From assembly GCA_033763735.1 (NCBI GenBank), contig JANRJY010000073.1, positions 1-64,000 of the forward strand: DNA of 64,000 nt. The letters run 5' to 3'. Origin of the DNA: JANRJY01 sp033763735. Lineage in GTDB: Bacteria; Bacteroidota; Bacteroidia; Cytophagales; UBA9547. Below are positions 27,981 through 35,735 of the stretch, piece after piece (position 1 is the first letter of the stretch; each line of letters begins with the position of its first letter). The notes beneath the pieces were generated by a model. It searched no databases. It was not told the origin of the DNA and saw only the letters and a program-made list of their open reading frames with translations. The translations under genes and the position numbers were made by a program.

Positions 27981-28017
27981 AAAAAAAGGCTTCTACGCAC
28001 ATAGAAGCCTTTTTTTA
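27981..28017 (+). terminator. Rho-independent terminator directly after rplK
   Basis: AAAAAAAGGCTTCTA, a six-base loop, then TAGAAGCCTTTTTTT: a perfect 15-base inverted repeat including A and T tracts. It can act in both directions. Confidence 0.92.
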
Positions 28018-28075
28018 TGATTACCTTCGCAGAAAAGTCAAATAAAATAAAGTATAAATACAATTTTTATTTTTT

Positions 28076-28107
28076 TTTGTATACTTTATAATCTTGTGTT
28101 AATATTG
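28076..28107 (+). promoter_or_regulatory. Possible promoter of the barrel gene at 28132
   Basis: TTTG (28076-28079), 20 bases, then TAATATTG (28100-28107), one mismatch from TAnnTTTG, 24 bases before the ATG. Confidence 0.45.
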
Positions 28108-28131
28108 CACTTAAGTACAAAATCTAATTTT

Positions 28132-28998
28132 ATGAGAAACAAATACATTCTTTTTTGCCTGTCTTTTTTAATGGCAGTTTCAACTTTTGGTCAGTTAAAT
28201 TTAGGATTTCGATTTGGATACAATCCTTATGCTAAAATCGATGGACTACAAAATTTGGCTACATATAACACCGCAATGTTTAAAAATGTGGAGAACTTTA
28301 GTAACCCTGGCATCACTAGAGAAGATGGATTACCTGGAAATAAAAATTTAAGTATAGGTGTTTCTGCAAATTATGAAATAAATAAATTCTTCAATATTCA
28401 AGCTGATTTGTTATATCTTCAAACAGGAAGTAAATTAATGTACCGCTATAACACAGATATTCAACCAAATGCTAATACAACTTATTTGAATTTGCAAAGT
28501 GTTGCTCAATTAGCATACGCATCCTTGCCTGTAACAGCTCGTTTTACCTTTGGAATGGATTCTTCAATATTGAAATTTTATATAGAAGGTGGTGGTTATG
28601 CCGGAATGTTAGTGGGTAAATATTCCAGTCAACCGGAAGAAACTTATTTGGTTGATCAATCTGGTCAATTTTTAAGGTATCCTAAAACAGGTGGAACTGA
28701 AAGTAACACTACATGGTTAGCAAACGAAAACTTTAAATCGTTGGATTATGGCGTGGTAGGCGGCATTGGTTTAACATTTGAAGTTGGCAAAGGCAAAGTA
28801 GATGTTGGTGCACGTTATATGTATGGTTTGGCAAACATTTGGGGTGGGCCTGACAATACCATGTTATACAATAGAGTCATAAATATTTCAGCAGGGTATT
28901 CAATACCCTTGTCAGTATTAACCGGAGGAGGAAGCAAAAATCAATTTGTGCCTGATCGTCAACCCGATTCATCAACACCAGCGCCAGCCGGTAATTAA
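28132..28998 (+). CDS. Outer-membrane beta-barrel protein (PorT-like)
   Basis: I start at the ATG at 28132 (288 residues) because it opens a clean signal peptide (MRNKYILFCLSFLMAVSTFG). The frame extends 36 bases upstream to a TTG. The mature protein has alternating strands such as LNLGFRFGYNPYAKI, LSIGVSANYEINKFFNIQADLLYLQ-type segments, ARFTFGMDSSILKFYIEGG and VDVGARYMYGL, consistent with the outer membrane protein beta-barrel domain. The last 25 residues are polar and Pro-rich. The specific role is unknown. A strong terminator follows. Confidence 0.72.
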   Translation: MRNKYILFCLSFLMAVSTFGQLNLGFRFGYNPYAKIDGLQNLATYNTAMFKNVENFSNPGITREDGLPGNKNLSIGVSANYEINKFFNIQADLLYLQTGSKLMYRYNTDIQPNANTTYLNLQSVAQLAYASLPVTARFTFGMDSSILKFYIEGGGYAGMLVGKYSSQPEETYLVDQSGQFLRYPKTGGTESNTTWLANENFKSLDYGVVGGIGLTFEVGKGKVDVGARYMYGLANIWGGPDNTMLYNRVINISAGYSIPLSVLTGGGSKNQFVPDRQPDSSTPAPAGN

Positions 28999-29018
28999 TA
29001 TTTGATAAAAATTTATGT

Positions 29019-29054
29019 AAAAAAGTGTTGTTACTTTTGTAGCAACACTTTTTT
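29019..29054 (+). terminator. Rho-independent terminator after the barrel gene
   Basis: Stem AAAAAAGTGTTG / CAACACTTTTTT with a 12-base loop. The loop contains TACTTTTG (29032-29039), a full match to the -7 promoter consensus. Confidence 0.85.
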
Positions 29055-29082
29055 ATTTGTACAAAAAACAAAAAAAGTTAAA

Positions 29083-29847
29083 ATGAAAATTGCTTTGCTA
29101 AGAGTAGGAATAGACAAAATATGTGGTGGCATACATTCGCCCCTTTTTAAAGATGGTACATTTGAATTCGTACCCATTCCTGAGTATTACTATAGACACC
29201 ATTCTTTTGATCCAAAAAACTTAAAAACTTACGAGTCTGAAACAGGTAGAAAAGGCAAACCTTTTATTGAATACTTCAAAAAAGAAGGCAAGGATAAAGA
29301 GCAACATCGCAACTGCCCTGTTCACATGGACCCCGAATTTAAATCCTTTACTTATGGAGATGGGAATCATACTAAAAACGGGCTTGTAAAATTGTCCAAA
29401 GGAGATTTTTTGGTTTTCTATGCCTCATTGGAAGGCTATGACTTTAATATGGAACCCGGAATGTATGTGATTGGTTATTTTGAAGTAGAATATTCAATTT
29501 TGGTTGATTCTCAAGCTGAATATCCATCCCTAATTAAGGACTTTTCAAATAACTTTCATATTTCAAACAAAGAAATCTTTGAAAGAGATATTTCAAATCC
29601 AAAAAACAAAGGATTAAAACTTATCAAAGGAACTTCCAACAGCAAAATGCTTAAATATGCTTATTTGATTAGCCGACAATTACCTAAACAGGGAAAGCAA
29701 TCATCCATTCATGTAATATCAGATGATATGATGAAAATTTTTGGAAATTTCGGGGGCAAAATTGCAATTCAAAAAGACCCGATTCGCTGGATTACTCACA
29801 AGGATCCGGTTACAAAGACTACTGAATGGTTAAAAACTTTAGAATAA
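29083..29847 (+). CDS. Nmad3-like protein (nucleotide modification associated domain), function unknown
   Basis: I start at the ATG at 29083 (254 residues). The longer frame to 29002 would run through the terminator hairpin. The N-terminus MKIALLRVGIDKICGGIHSP followed by LFKDGTFEFVPIPE resembles the Nmad3 family, predicted from gene neighbourhoods to act with modified-nucleotide systems. A Cys/His pair (RNCPVHMDPEF) and the core GDFLVFYASLEGYD follow. The C-terminal part has basic and aromatic residues (KDPIRWITHKDP). There is no DNA-modification gene nearby. The family assignment is from memory of the N-terminal motif and not a search. Confidence 0.5.
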   Translation: MKIALLRVGIDKICGGIHSPLFKDGTFEFVPIPEYYYRHHSFDPKNLKTYESETGRKGKPFIEYFKKEGKDKEQHRNCPVHMDPEFKSFTYGDGNHTKNGLVKLSKGDFLVFYASLEGYDFNMEPGMYVIGYFEVEYSILVDSQAEYPSLIKDFSNNFHISNKEIFERDISNPKNKGLKLIKGTSNSKMLKYAYLISRQLPKQGKQSSIHVISDDMMKIFGNFGGKIAIQKDPIRWITHKDPVTKTTEWLKTLE

Positions 29848-29981
29848 TTTATTTTGAAATAATTTAGATTCTTTATCTCAATTCTTAGTTATTGTTTACA
29901 ACTTTTTCAATAAAAATCAATATTATTTGGTAACTTAATTTTTAAACAGAGGTGTTGATAACTAAGGGAAAAGCACCATGT

Positions 29982-30000
29982 TTCAAATGATACATTTGAA
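29982..30000. promoter_or_regulatory. Palindrome at the dnaB start, operator-like
   Basis: A perfect 8-base inverted repeat TTCAAATG-ATA-CATTTGAA ending 2 bases before the dnaB ATG. It contains TACATTTG (29991-29998), a match to the -7 consensus that is too close to the ATG to give a normal leader. Confidence 0.45.
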
Positions 30001-30002
30001 CT

Positions 30003-31604
30003 ATGGACAATCAGAATCAAATAGCAACAACAGCTCAAAAACGGACATTGCGTAGTCGCAATACTGCTTTCAAAGATTACTTAGGAAAATTGCCTCCTCA
30101 GGCCCTTGACTTGGAAGAAGCTGTACTTGGTGCCTTGTTAATTGATAAAGAATCTTTGTCAAAAGTTGCTGATTTTTTAAAGCCGGAAGCTTTTTATGAC
30201 GAAAGGAATCAAAAAGTATATCAGGCCATTCTTTCACTGTCATCAAAATCAGAACCTATTGATATCAGAACCGTTGTTAATGAATTACGAACCATTGGTC
30301 AACTTGAAATAGTAGGAGGGGCATTTTTTGTTTCTCAAATCACCTTCAAAATTCAATCATCTGCAAACATTGAATATCATGCCCGATTATTAGTTCAATA
30401 TGCATTAAAACGAACGTTAATATCGGTTTCAGCAACCATCCAAGAAGAAGCATTTGATGATACAGTTGATGTATTTGAGATATTGGACCATGCACAGAAG
30501 CAACTTTTTGAAGTTTCGGAGCAAACCATGAAAAAGAATTTTACACCTGTAAGTAGTTTGGTTCAGCTCGCATTGAAGGATATTGAAGAAAAAAGAAAAC
30601 ATAAAGATGGACTAACAGGTGTACCAAGTGGCTTCACTGCATTGGATAGATTAACATCCGGTTGGCAAAAAAGTGATTTGGTTATAATTGCAGCCCGACC
30701 AGCTATGGGAAAAACCGCATTTGTACTTTCTACCATCAGAAATGCAGCCGTGGATCATGGAAAAGCTTGCGTTATTTTTTCATTGGAAATGTCATCTGTT
30801 CAATTAATGCTTCGTTTAATTTCAGCAGAGTCCGAAATCGAATCAGAGAAAATAAAAAAAGGTACTTTGGAAGAATACCAATGGGTGCAAATGACTCAAA
30901 AAGTAACCAAATTATCCAATTCCAAATTATTTATTGATGACACCCCTGCATTGAGTGTGTTGGAACTCAGAGCAAAATGTAGAAGGTTAAAAGCTCAACA
31001 TAATATTGAATTGATTGTGATTGATTATTTGCAATTAATGCATGCCGACTCTGTGGGCAAAGGCTCCGGAAACAGAGAACAAGAAATTGCTTATATTTCA
31101 AGATCGTTAAAAGGATTGGCAAAAGAACTAGAAGTGCCGGTAATTGCACTTTCACAATTGAGTAGGGCTACAGAAACCAGAGGTGGATCAAAGATACCTC
31201 AACTTTCCGATTTGAGGGAATCTGGATCAATTGAGCAAGATGCAGATATGGTAATGTTCCTTTACCGACCTGAATATTATGGGCTTACTGAGGATGAAGA
31301 CGGCACTCCTGCACAAGGTGTGGGTCATGTAATTGTTGCCAAACACCGTAATGGACCCGTTGACAAAGTAAAACTTCGATACATCAGCAAATTTACAAAA
31401 TTTGCTGATCTGGAATCTGATGAACCGTTTCCTAATGAATTGCCTTCATTCACATCAGGTAGTGGTGATTCTTCCTTTCCTGATATCAAAGGTAGCGGAC
31501 CGGCAGGCGATGGTGCCATTACACTAAGAAGTAAAAACTGGGATAAAGACAAAGGTATCAATCTTGGCAAAGCAAGTGATTATGATGAACTTCCCCCGTT
31601 TTAG
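30003..31604 (+). CDS. dnaB: Replicative DNA helicase
   Basis: 533 residues. The hexameric 5'-3' helicase of the replication fork. The N-terminal DnaB domain (about 30-135) starts with LPPQALDLEEAVLGALL, followed by a linker and the RecA-like ATPase domain with Walker A ARPAMGKT (231-238), Walker B LIVIDYLQLM and DnaB motif 4 (QLSRATE, LSDLRESGSIEQDAD). A C-terminal tail of about 60 residues is Gly/Ser/Pro-rich and longer than in E. coli DnaB. No intein is present. It is transcribed alone, with a palindrome covering the start region. Confidence 0.97.
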   Translation: MDNQNQIATTAQKRTLRSRNTAFKDYLGKLPPQALDLEEAVLGALLIDKESLSKVADFLKPEAFYDERNQKVYQAILSLSSKSEPIDIRTVVNELRTIGQLEIVGGAFFVSQITFKIQSSANIEYHARLLVQYALKRTLISVSATIQEEAFDDTVDVFEILDHAQKQLFEVSEQTMKKNFTPVSSLVQLALKDIEEKRKHKDGLTGVPSGFTALDRLTSGWQKSDLVIIAARPAMGKTAFVLSTIRNAAVDHGKACVIFSLEMSSVQLMLRLISAESEIESEKIKKGTLEEYQWVQMTQKVTKLSNSKLFIDDTPALSVLELRAKCRRLKAQHNIELIVIDYLQLMHADSVGKGSGNREQEIAYISRSLKGLAKELEVPVIALSQLSRATETRGGSKIPQLSDLRESGSIEQDADMVMFLYRPEYYGLTEDEDGTPAQGVGHVIVAKHRNGPVDKVKLRYISKFTKFADLESDEPFPNELPSFTSGSGDSSFPDIKGSGPAGDGAITLRSKNWDKDKGINLGKASDYDELPPF

Positions 31605-31657
31605 TTTAAACATTTTGTTCATTTTGTATGTTTTATAATTAAACCTAACATAAAATT

Positions 31658-32107
31658 ATGATCTTAAAAGTTGGCGATAAAGCTCCAGAAATAAAAAGTA
31701 AAGACGAAAATGGAAATGACATATCCTTATCATCATTTCTTGGTAAAAAAGTGGTATTATATTTTTATCCTAAAGACGATACTCCAGGTTGCACTGCCGA
31801 ATCGTGCAATTTGCGCGATAATGAAATGGCATTAAAAGCGGCAGGATATCAAATACTTGGCGTTAGTGTTGATGATGTAAAATCACATAAAAAGTTTAAA
31901 ACAAAGTATAATTTACCTTTTCCTTTAATAGCCGATCCTGAACAAAAAATTGTTAATGACTATGGTATTTGGGTTGAAAAATCAATGTATGGCAAAAAAT
32001 ATATGGGAACAGCCAGAACAACTTTCTTATTGGACGAAAATGGGATTATTACCAAAATCATAGATAAAGTGGACACTAAAGAGCACACGTCACAAATTTT
32101 AGAATAA
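31658..32107 (+). CDS. bcp: Thioredoxin-dependent peroxiredoxin, BCP type
   Basis: 149 residues. It reduces hydroperoxides in the cytoplasm. The motif DTPGCTAESC contains the peroxidatic Cys45 and resolving Cys50, as in atypical two-Cys BCP/PrxQ enzymes. The Thr-Pro before the active Cys and the later Arg (MGTARTTFLLDENG) complete the active site. Length is normal. It starts 53 bases after dnaB. Confidence 0.95.
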   Translation: MILKVGDKAPEIKSKDENGNDISLSSFLGKKVVLYFYPKDDTPGCTAESCNLRDNEMALKAAGYQILGVSVDDVKSHKKFKTKYNLPFPLIADPEQKIVNDYGIWVEKSMYGKKYMGTARTTFLLDENGIITKIIDKVDTKEHTSQILE

Positions 32108-32139
32108 TCATTACTAACCAAATCCAAACAATTAGAAAA

Positions 32140-32988
32140 ATGAAAAAGATTATTATTTTATCTATCACAATAGCTTGTTTTTCTTCGACCTATGGTCAAA
32201 AAACTAAAGTTTGTTGCTCAAAGCCTATTGAGGGTTCACTTGCAATGTGGGTGAATAAAGAAGGCTTCAGTGCAGCCCACCTAAGTCCTGAACCATTTGA
32301 TTTTAAAGCCACTACCGGAGAAATGATCCAGTTTGACACTCCGGATGGAAAAAAGGGAAATGCATTTGCTGTTAAATCAGGTGCAAATAATGGCAAAGCT
32401 ATAATTATGGTGCATGAATGGTGGGGACTTAATGATTATATCAAAAAAGAAGCAGAAACTCTCGCAAGTGAGTTAGGGGCAGTTGATGTATATGCCGTTG
32501 ATTTGTACGATGGTAAAGTAGCTACTAACCCAGATGAAGCCGGCAAACTTATGGGAGGAATGGACCCTGCAAGAGCTGCAACTATTATAAAAGGGATATT
32601 AAAATACATAGGACCAAAAGCTCAAATTGGAACTATTGGTTGGTGCATGGGAGGATTCTGGTCATTTCAGACTGCACTATTGGGTGGAAAACAAATTAAA
32701 GCTTGCGTGATGTATTATGGATTTCCTGAAACGGACAAAAATAAAATCAAAACCTTATCAAGTGACGTGCTTTATATATCAGCAGAAAATGACGGGTTTA
32801 TCAAAAAAGAAAACCGCGAACAATTTTACTCTGATTTAAAATCATTAAATAAACAAATCACTGTAAAAAAATACGAAGCTGACCATGCATTTGCAAATCC
32901 GAGTAATCCAAAATATAGCAAAGACTTTGCAGATGATGCTCACAAAATTGTGTTGGATTATCTTTATAAAGGGTTGGGATTAAAATAG
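32140..32988 (+). CDS. Exported dienelactone hydrolase family protein
   Basis: 282 residues. An N-terminal signal peptide (MKKIIILSITIACFSSTYGQ) is followed by an alpha/beta-hydrolase domain with VHEWWGLNDYIK, nucleophile Cys169 in GTIGWCMGG, Asp in SAENDGFI and His in ADHAFANP. This is the Cys-Asp-His triad of dienelactone hydrolases. Classical members are cytoplasmic, so the signal peptide suggests periplasmic action on an unknown ester or lactone. It lies 32 bases after bcp. Confidence 0.85.
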   Translation: MKKIIILSITIACFSSTYGQKTKVCCSKPIEGSLAMWVNKEGFSAAHLSPEPFDFKATTGEMIQFDTPDGKKGNAFAVKSGANNGKAIIMVHEWWGLNDYIKKEAETLASELGAVDVYAVDLYDGKVATNPDEAGKLMGGMDPARAATIIKGILKYIGPKAQIGTIGWCMGGFWSFQTALLGGKQIKACVMYYGFPETDKNKIKTLSSDVLYISAENDGFIKKENREQFYSDLKSLNKQITVKKYEADHAFANPSNPKYSKDFADDAHKIVLDYLYKGLGLK

Positions 32989-33340
32989 TTATTTTATTTA
33001 CTATCATGGTATCTCCCCCTTTGTAAATATTGGTAGTTGGACTTCTGAATTTAACTTAAATTCAGAAGTCTGTTCTTAATGTATATATTTCAGATTTAAT
33101 TGGTTTTATTTATTCTAACAAACATACCCATATTCAATGCATTCCTATTCCTATATTTAAAGTCAAACTGGGTTCGAATAATAATTGTATTAATAAATTA
33201 GGAAATGCATCAAAAGTAATTCACTATCAATCGTTACATTCGTTTTTATCAAAACTGGAAGGATAAAAAAAATTTTCCTACAGGATATTTTAATTGATTA
33301 AGCTTTAAGAAAATATTTTTTGAAATATTATACCTACCAA
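32989..33340. other. Gene-free intergenic region with a stem-loop
   Basis: About 350 bases between two convergent genes. It holds a stem-loop (33041-33069, listed separately). A reading frame open from 33060 to 33265 has no start codon and no recognisable motif. Nothing else is visible. Confidence 0.6.
33041..33069. terminator. Stem-loop, possible bidirectional terminator
   Basis: A perfect 12-base inverted repeat ACTTCTGAATTT - AACTT - AAATTCAGAAGT between convergent genes. No long T-run follows, so termination is only probable. Confidence 0.5.
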
Positions 33341-35011
33341 CTATTTTTTACCTTCCGTCCCTGCGCTATTTGCCTGAAGCATTGCTTTGTATTTGGCATC
33401 GTCTTTAAAAAGTTCAACAGCTGCCTTTATATCTTCATCATGATCAAATGAAGCTTCAATAATTCCTTTTTGCAAATAATATCTAGATACTATTTCATTT
33501 TCAAGCATTTCTTTGATTTCATCTTTAAACTTTTGAATATCAGACTCTTTGTCGTGGGTAATTTCCTTTTTTAATGATTCAATTTGGTCTTTAAGTCCAT
33601 CATAATATTTTTCCTTTTTAGCATTCTCAACCAAACTATTAAGATCCGTTTCGATTTTTGTTGTATAGTCATAATCTTTCCCTTTGAGCCATTCAGTGAA
33701 TGAATCGTATTCTTTATCGGTAAGGCTAAATTCTTTTCCGCCAACTATTTTATAATGAGAGTAGTAATATTCTGTAGCAAAATCAAAAATCAAGTTCTTG
33801 TTTATCAAACTTTGAGTAATTTGGGCCAATTCTGATTTTTTAACTTCAATGTCAGGGTATATTCCGGCTCCGTCATATACTTTTCTGCCATTTTTGGTTT
33901 TGAATTCTCTTCTTAGCGAATCTGCAATTTTACTTACGGAACCATCTTCCTTTTTCTTAGAATAATCAATTGCCTGTATACAACGTCCACTTGGAATGTA
34001 ATATTTAGCAGTAGTTACTTTAAGTTGGGCATTGTACGAAAGTGGACGAGTAGCCTGCACGAGTCCTTTGCCAAATGTTTTTTCACCAATAAGGACACCT
34101 CTATCATAATCCTGAATTACACCTGAAACTATTTCAGCTGCTGAAGCACTTCTTCCGCTAGTAAGAACAATTAAAGGAATTTCTAAATCTAAAGGATTAT
34201 CCAATCCCGGATAGGTTTTATTCCATTCTGAAACTTTGCCTTTGGTGCTCACAATTTCTGAACCTTTTGGTACAAATAAATTAGTGATATTAATTGCTTC
34301 TGTTAAAAGTCCTCCTGGGTTATCTCTCAAGTCAAAAATTATTTTCTTTGCACCCATCTCCTTTAATTTATTTACTGCATCACGTACATCTTTTGATGCG
34401 CCTGTTGTAAAGTCTGTCAAATGAAAATATCCAACCTCACTATTTATCATCCCAACATATGGAATATTCTCAATTTTAATTTTTTCTCTAGTAATGTCGA
34501 GTGTTAAAAGTTCGGGCTTATTCATCCTTTTGATGGTAACTTTTAATTTAGTTCCGGCTTGTCCCTTAAGAAGTTTGCTAATATCATTTGTGCTTTTATC
34601 TTTTACATCCTTACCATCTATTGAAATAAGTTCGTCACCAATTTTTAAGCCTGATTTGTGTGCCGGAAAATTTTCGTACGGCATTAGTATGATATTTTTT
34701 GTTCCTTTTTTACCTATAATTGCTCCGATTCCGCCATATTGACCAGTAGTCATTGTTCGATAGTCTTCAATGTCATCCTCCGGAATATAGTTGGTATAAG
34801 GATCTAGGGACTCCAACATTCCATCAATTCCTGTTTTAATTACTTTGGAAGGACTAATATCATCTACATAATAAGTATTGACTTCTTTAAAAAGTGTAGC
34901 GAAAATATCCAAGTTTTTAGCTATTTCGAAGTATTTGTCTTGATTCTGTTGAAAATTATAAAAACCCCCAGATAACAGTATTATTAGGGATATAATTGCG
35001 ATTTTTTTCAT
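33341..35011 (-). CDS. S41 family C-terminal processing protease with PDZ domain
   Basis: 556 residues. An N-terminal hydrophobic segment (about 1-18) is a signal peptide or anchor. A PDZ domain lies at about 88-165 (GQYGGIGAIIG, GDELISIDGKDVKD). The S41 peptidase core has FDLRDNPGG, nucleophile Ser290 in SGRSASAAE and the general base Lys315 (GEKTFGKGLVQ), 25 residues apart as in known members. A C-terminal coiled-coil-rich extension (about 440-556) follows. It is a periplasmic protease of the CtpA/Prc type. Its ATG overlaps the rnpA stop by 4 bases, so it is translationally coupled to rnpA. Confidence 0.93.
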   Translation of the reverse strand: MKKIAIISLIILLSGGFYNFQQNQDKYFEIAKNLDIFATLFKEVNTYYVDDISPSKVIKTGIDGMLESLDPYTNYIPEDDIEDYRTMTTGQYGGIGAIIGKKGTKNIILMPYENFPAHKSGLKIGDELISIDGKDVKDKSTNDISKLLKGQAGTKLKVTIKRMNKPELLTLDITREKIKIENIPYVGMINSEVGYFHLTDFTTGASKDVRDAVNKLKEMGAKKIIFDLRDNPGGLLTEAINITNLFVPKGSEIVSTKGKVSEWNKTYPGLDNPLDLEIPLIVLTSGRSASAAEIVSGVIQDYDRGVLIGEKTFGKGLVQATRPLSYNAQLKVTTAKYYIPSGRCIQAIDYSKKKEDGSVSKIADSLRREFKTKNGRKVYDGAGIYPDIEVKKSELAQITQSLINKNLIFDFATEYYYSHYKIVGGKEFSLTDKEYDSFTEWLKGKDYDYTTKIETDLNSLVENAKKEKYYDGLKDQIESLKKEITHDKESDIQKFKDEIKEMLENEIVSRYYLQKGIIEASFDHDEDIKAAVELFKDDAKYKAMLQANSAGTEGKK

Positions 35012-35403
35012 TGATTTGTCGTGATTGATGTGATTCTCTTTGTTAGTTCTTGTAAAACCAAAATTACTCTTTTTTCCATTTCGGAGTATTCAATTACTTC
35101 AGAATGAACGTAAATTAAAGCAAAATTTATTCCAATTATATGCTTTTCAGCTAATAATGATTTATGGTTGCGATATGCTTCTCTTATTAAACGTTTAATT
35201 CGATTGCGAAGTACGGATTTAGCAAACTTTTTTTTGGGTACTGAAATTAATAATTTATTAAAGGAAGTTGGTTCAAATTGATGTATATATAACACCTTAA
35301 AAGGGAACATAAAAAATGATGTTCCGGTTCCAAATAAGTGTTGGATTTGATTTTCGAGGGATAATCGCTCCTCTTTTGTAAACTTGTTATTTGAGGCTAA
35401 CAT
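35008..35403 (-). CDS. rnpA: Ribonuclease P protein component
   Basis: 131 residues. The protein subunit of RNase P, which matures tRNA 5' ends. The family signature is seen in KSVLRNRIKRLIREAYR, preceded by LLISVPKKKFA. The start ATG is 45 bases after rpmH. It is the middle gene of the rpmH-rnpA-S41 protease operon. No dnaA is nearby, unlike the classical origin region. Confidence 0.94.
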   Translation of the reverse strand: MLASNNKFTKEERLSLENQIQHLFGTGTSFFMFPFKVLYIHQFEPTSFNKLLISVPKKKFAKSVLRNRIKRLIREAYRNHKSLLAEKHIIGINFALIYVHSEVIEYSEMEKRVILVLQELTKRITSITTNQ

Positions 35404-35448
35404 AAAAATTTATATTAGAGCATAGCAAGCCTCAAAGAAGCCTGATCA

Positions 35449-35604
35449 CTATTTACCGCTGTTTTCCGAAGAAACAGTCAGTTTTTTTCTGCCTCTTTTT
35501 CTTCTGGCTGCAAGAACCCTACGTCCGTTGGGTGTTGACATGCGCAAACGGAAACCATGTTTGTTAGTTCTTTTTTTCCTTGAAGGTTGGAACGTACGTT
35601 TCAT
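35449..35604 (-). CDS. rpmH: 50S ribosomal protein L34
   Basis: 51 residues, readable from ATG at 35604 to TAG at 35449. It begins MKRTFQPSRKKRTNKHGFR and continues with RMSTPNGRRVLAARRKRGR, the conserved L34 sequence. Strongly basic. It is the first gene of the operon, directly upstream of rnpA as in most bacteria. A consensus promoter lies 23 bases upstream. Confidence 0.98.
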   Translation of the reverse strand: MKRTFQPSRKKRTNKHGFRLRMSTPNGRRVLAARRKRGRKKLTVSSENSGK

Positions 35605-35626
35605 TGTTGACTTATTTTAAGGGGTG

Positions 35627-35657
35627 CAAATGTAGTTTATTAATTTTTAAAGCCAAA
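35627..35657 (-). promoter_or_regulatory. Promoter of rpmH-rnpA-protease operon
   Basis: On the minus strand TTTG (35654-35657), exactly 19 bases, then TACATTTG (35627-35634) followed by GCACCCC. A full consensus match. Confidence 0.8.
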
Positions 35658-35735
35658 ATAATTTAGAACTCTTTTTCTAATAATTTGTTAAGATCATACT
35701 TTTATGCAAGATTCATCCATTCAAAACCTTTTCAT

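Noticed and set aside
29002..29082. N-terminal extension of the Nmad3-like protein
   Set aside because: It would be encoded in the terminator hairpin of the preceding gene. The family N-terminus begins at the ATG at 29083.
33060..33265. Open frame of 68 codons in the intergenic region after the dienelactone hydrolase gene
   Set aside because: No start codon, no recognisable motif, and the 5' end overlaps a stem-loop. It may be an old gene remnant, but I cannot support it.
35449..35657. Replication origin near rpmH and rnpA
   Set aside because: dnaA, dnaN and clusters of DnaA boxes are not visible, so the rpmH-rnpA pair alone does not mark oriC here.
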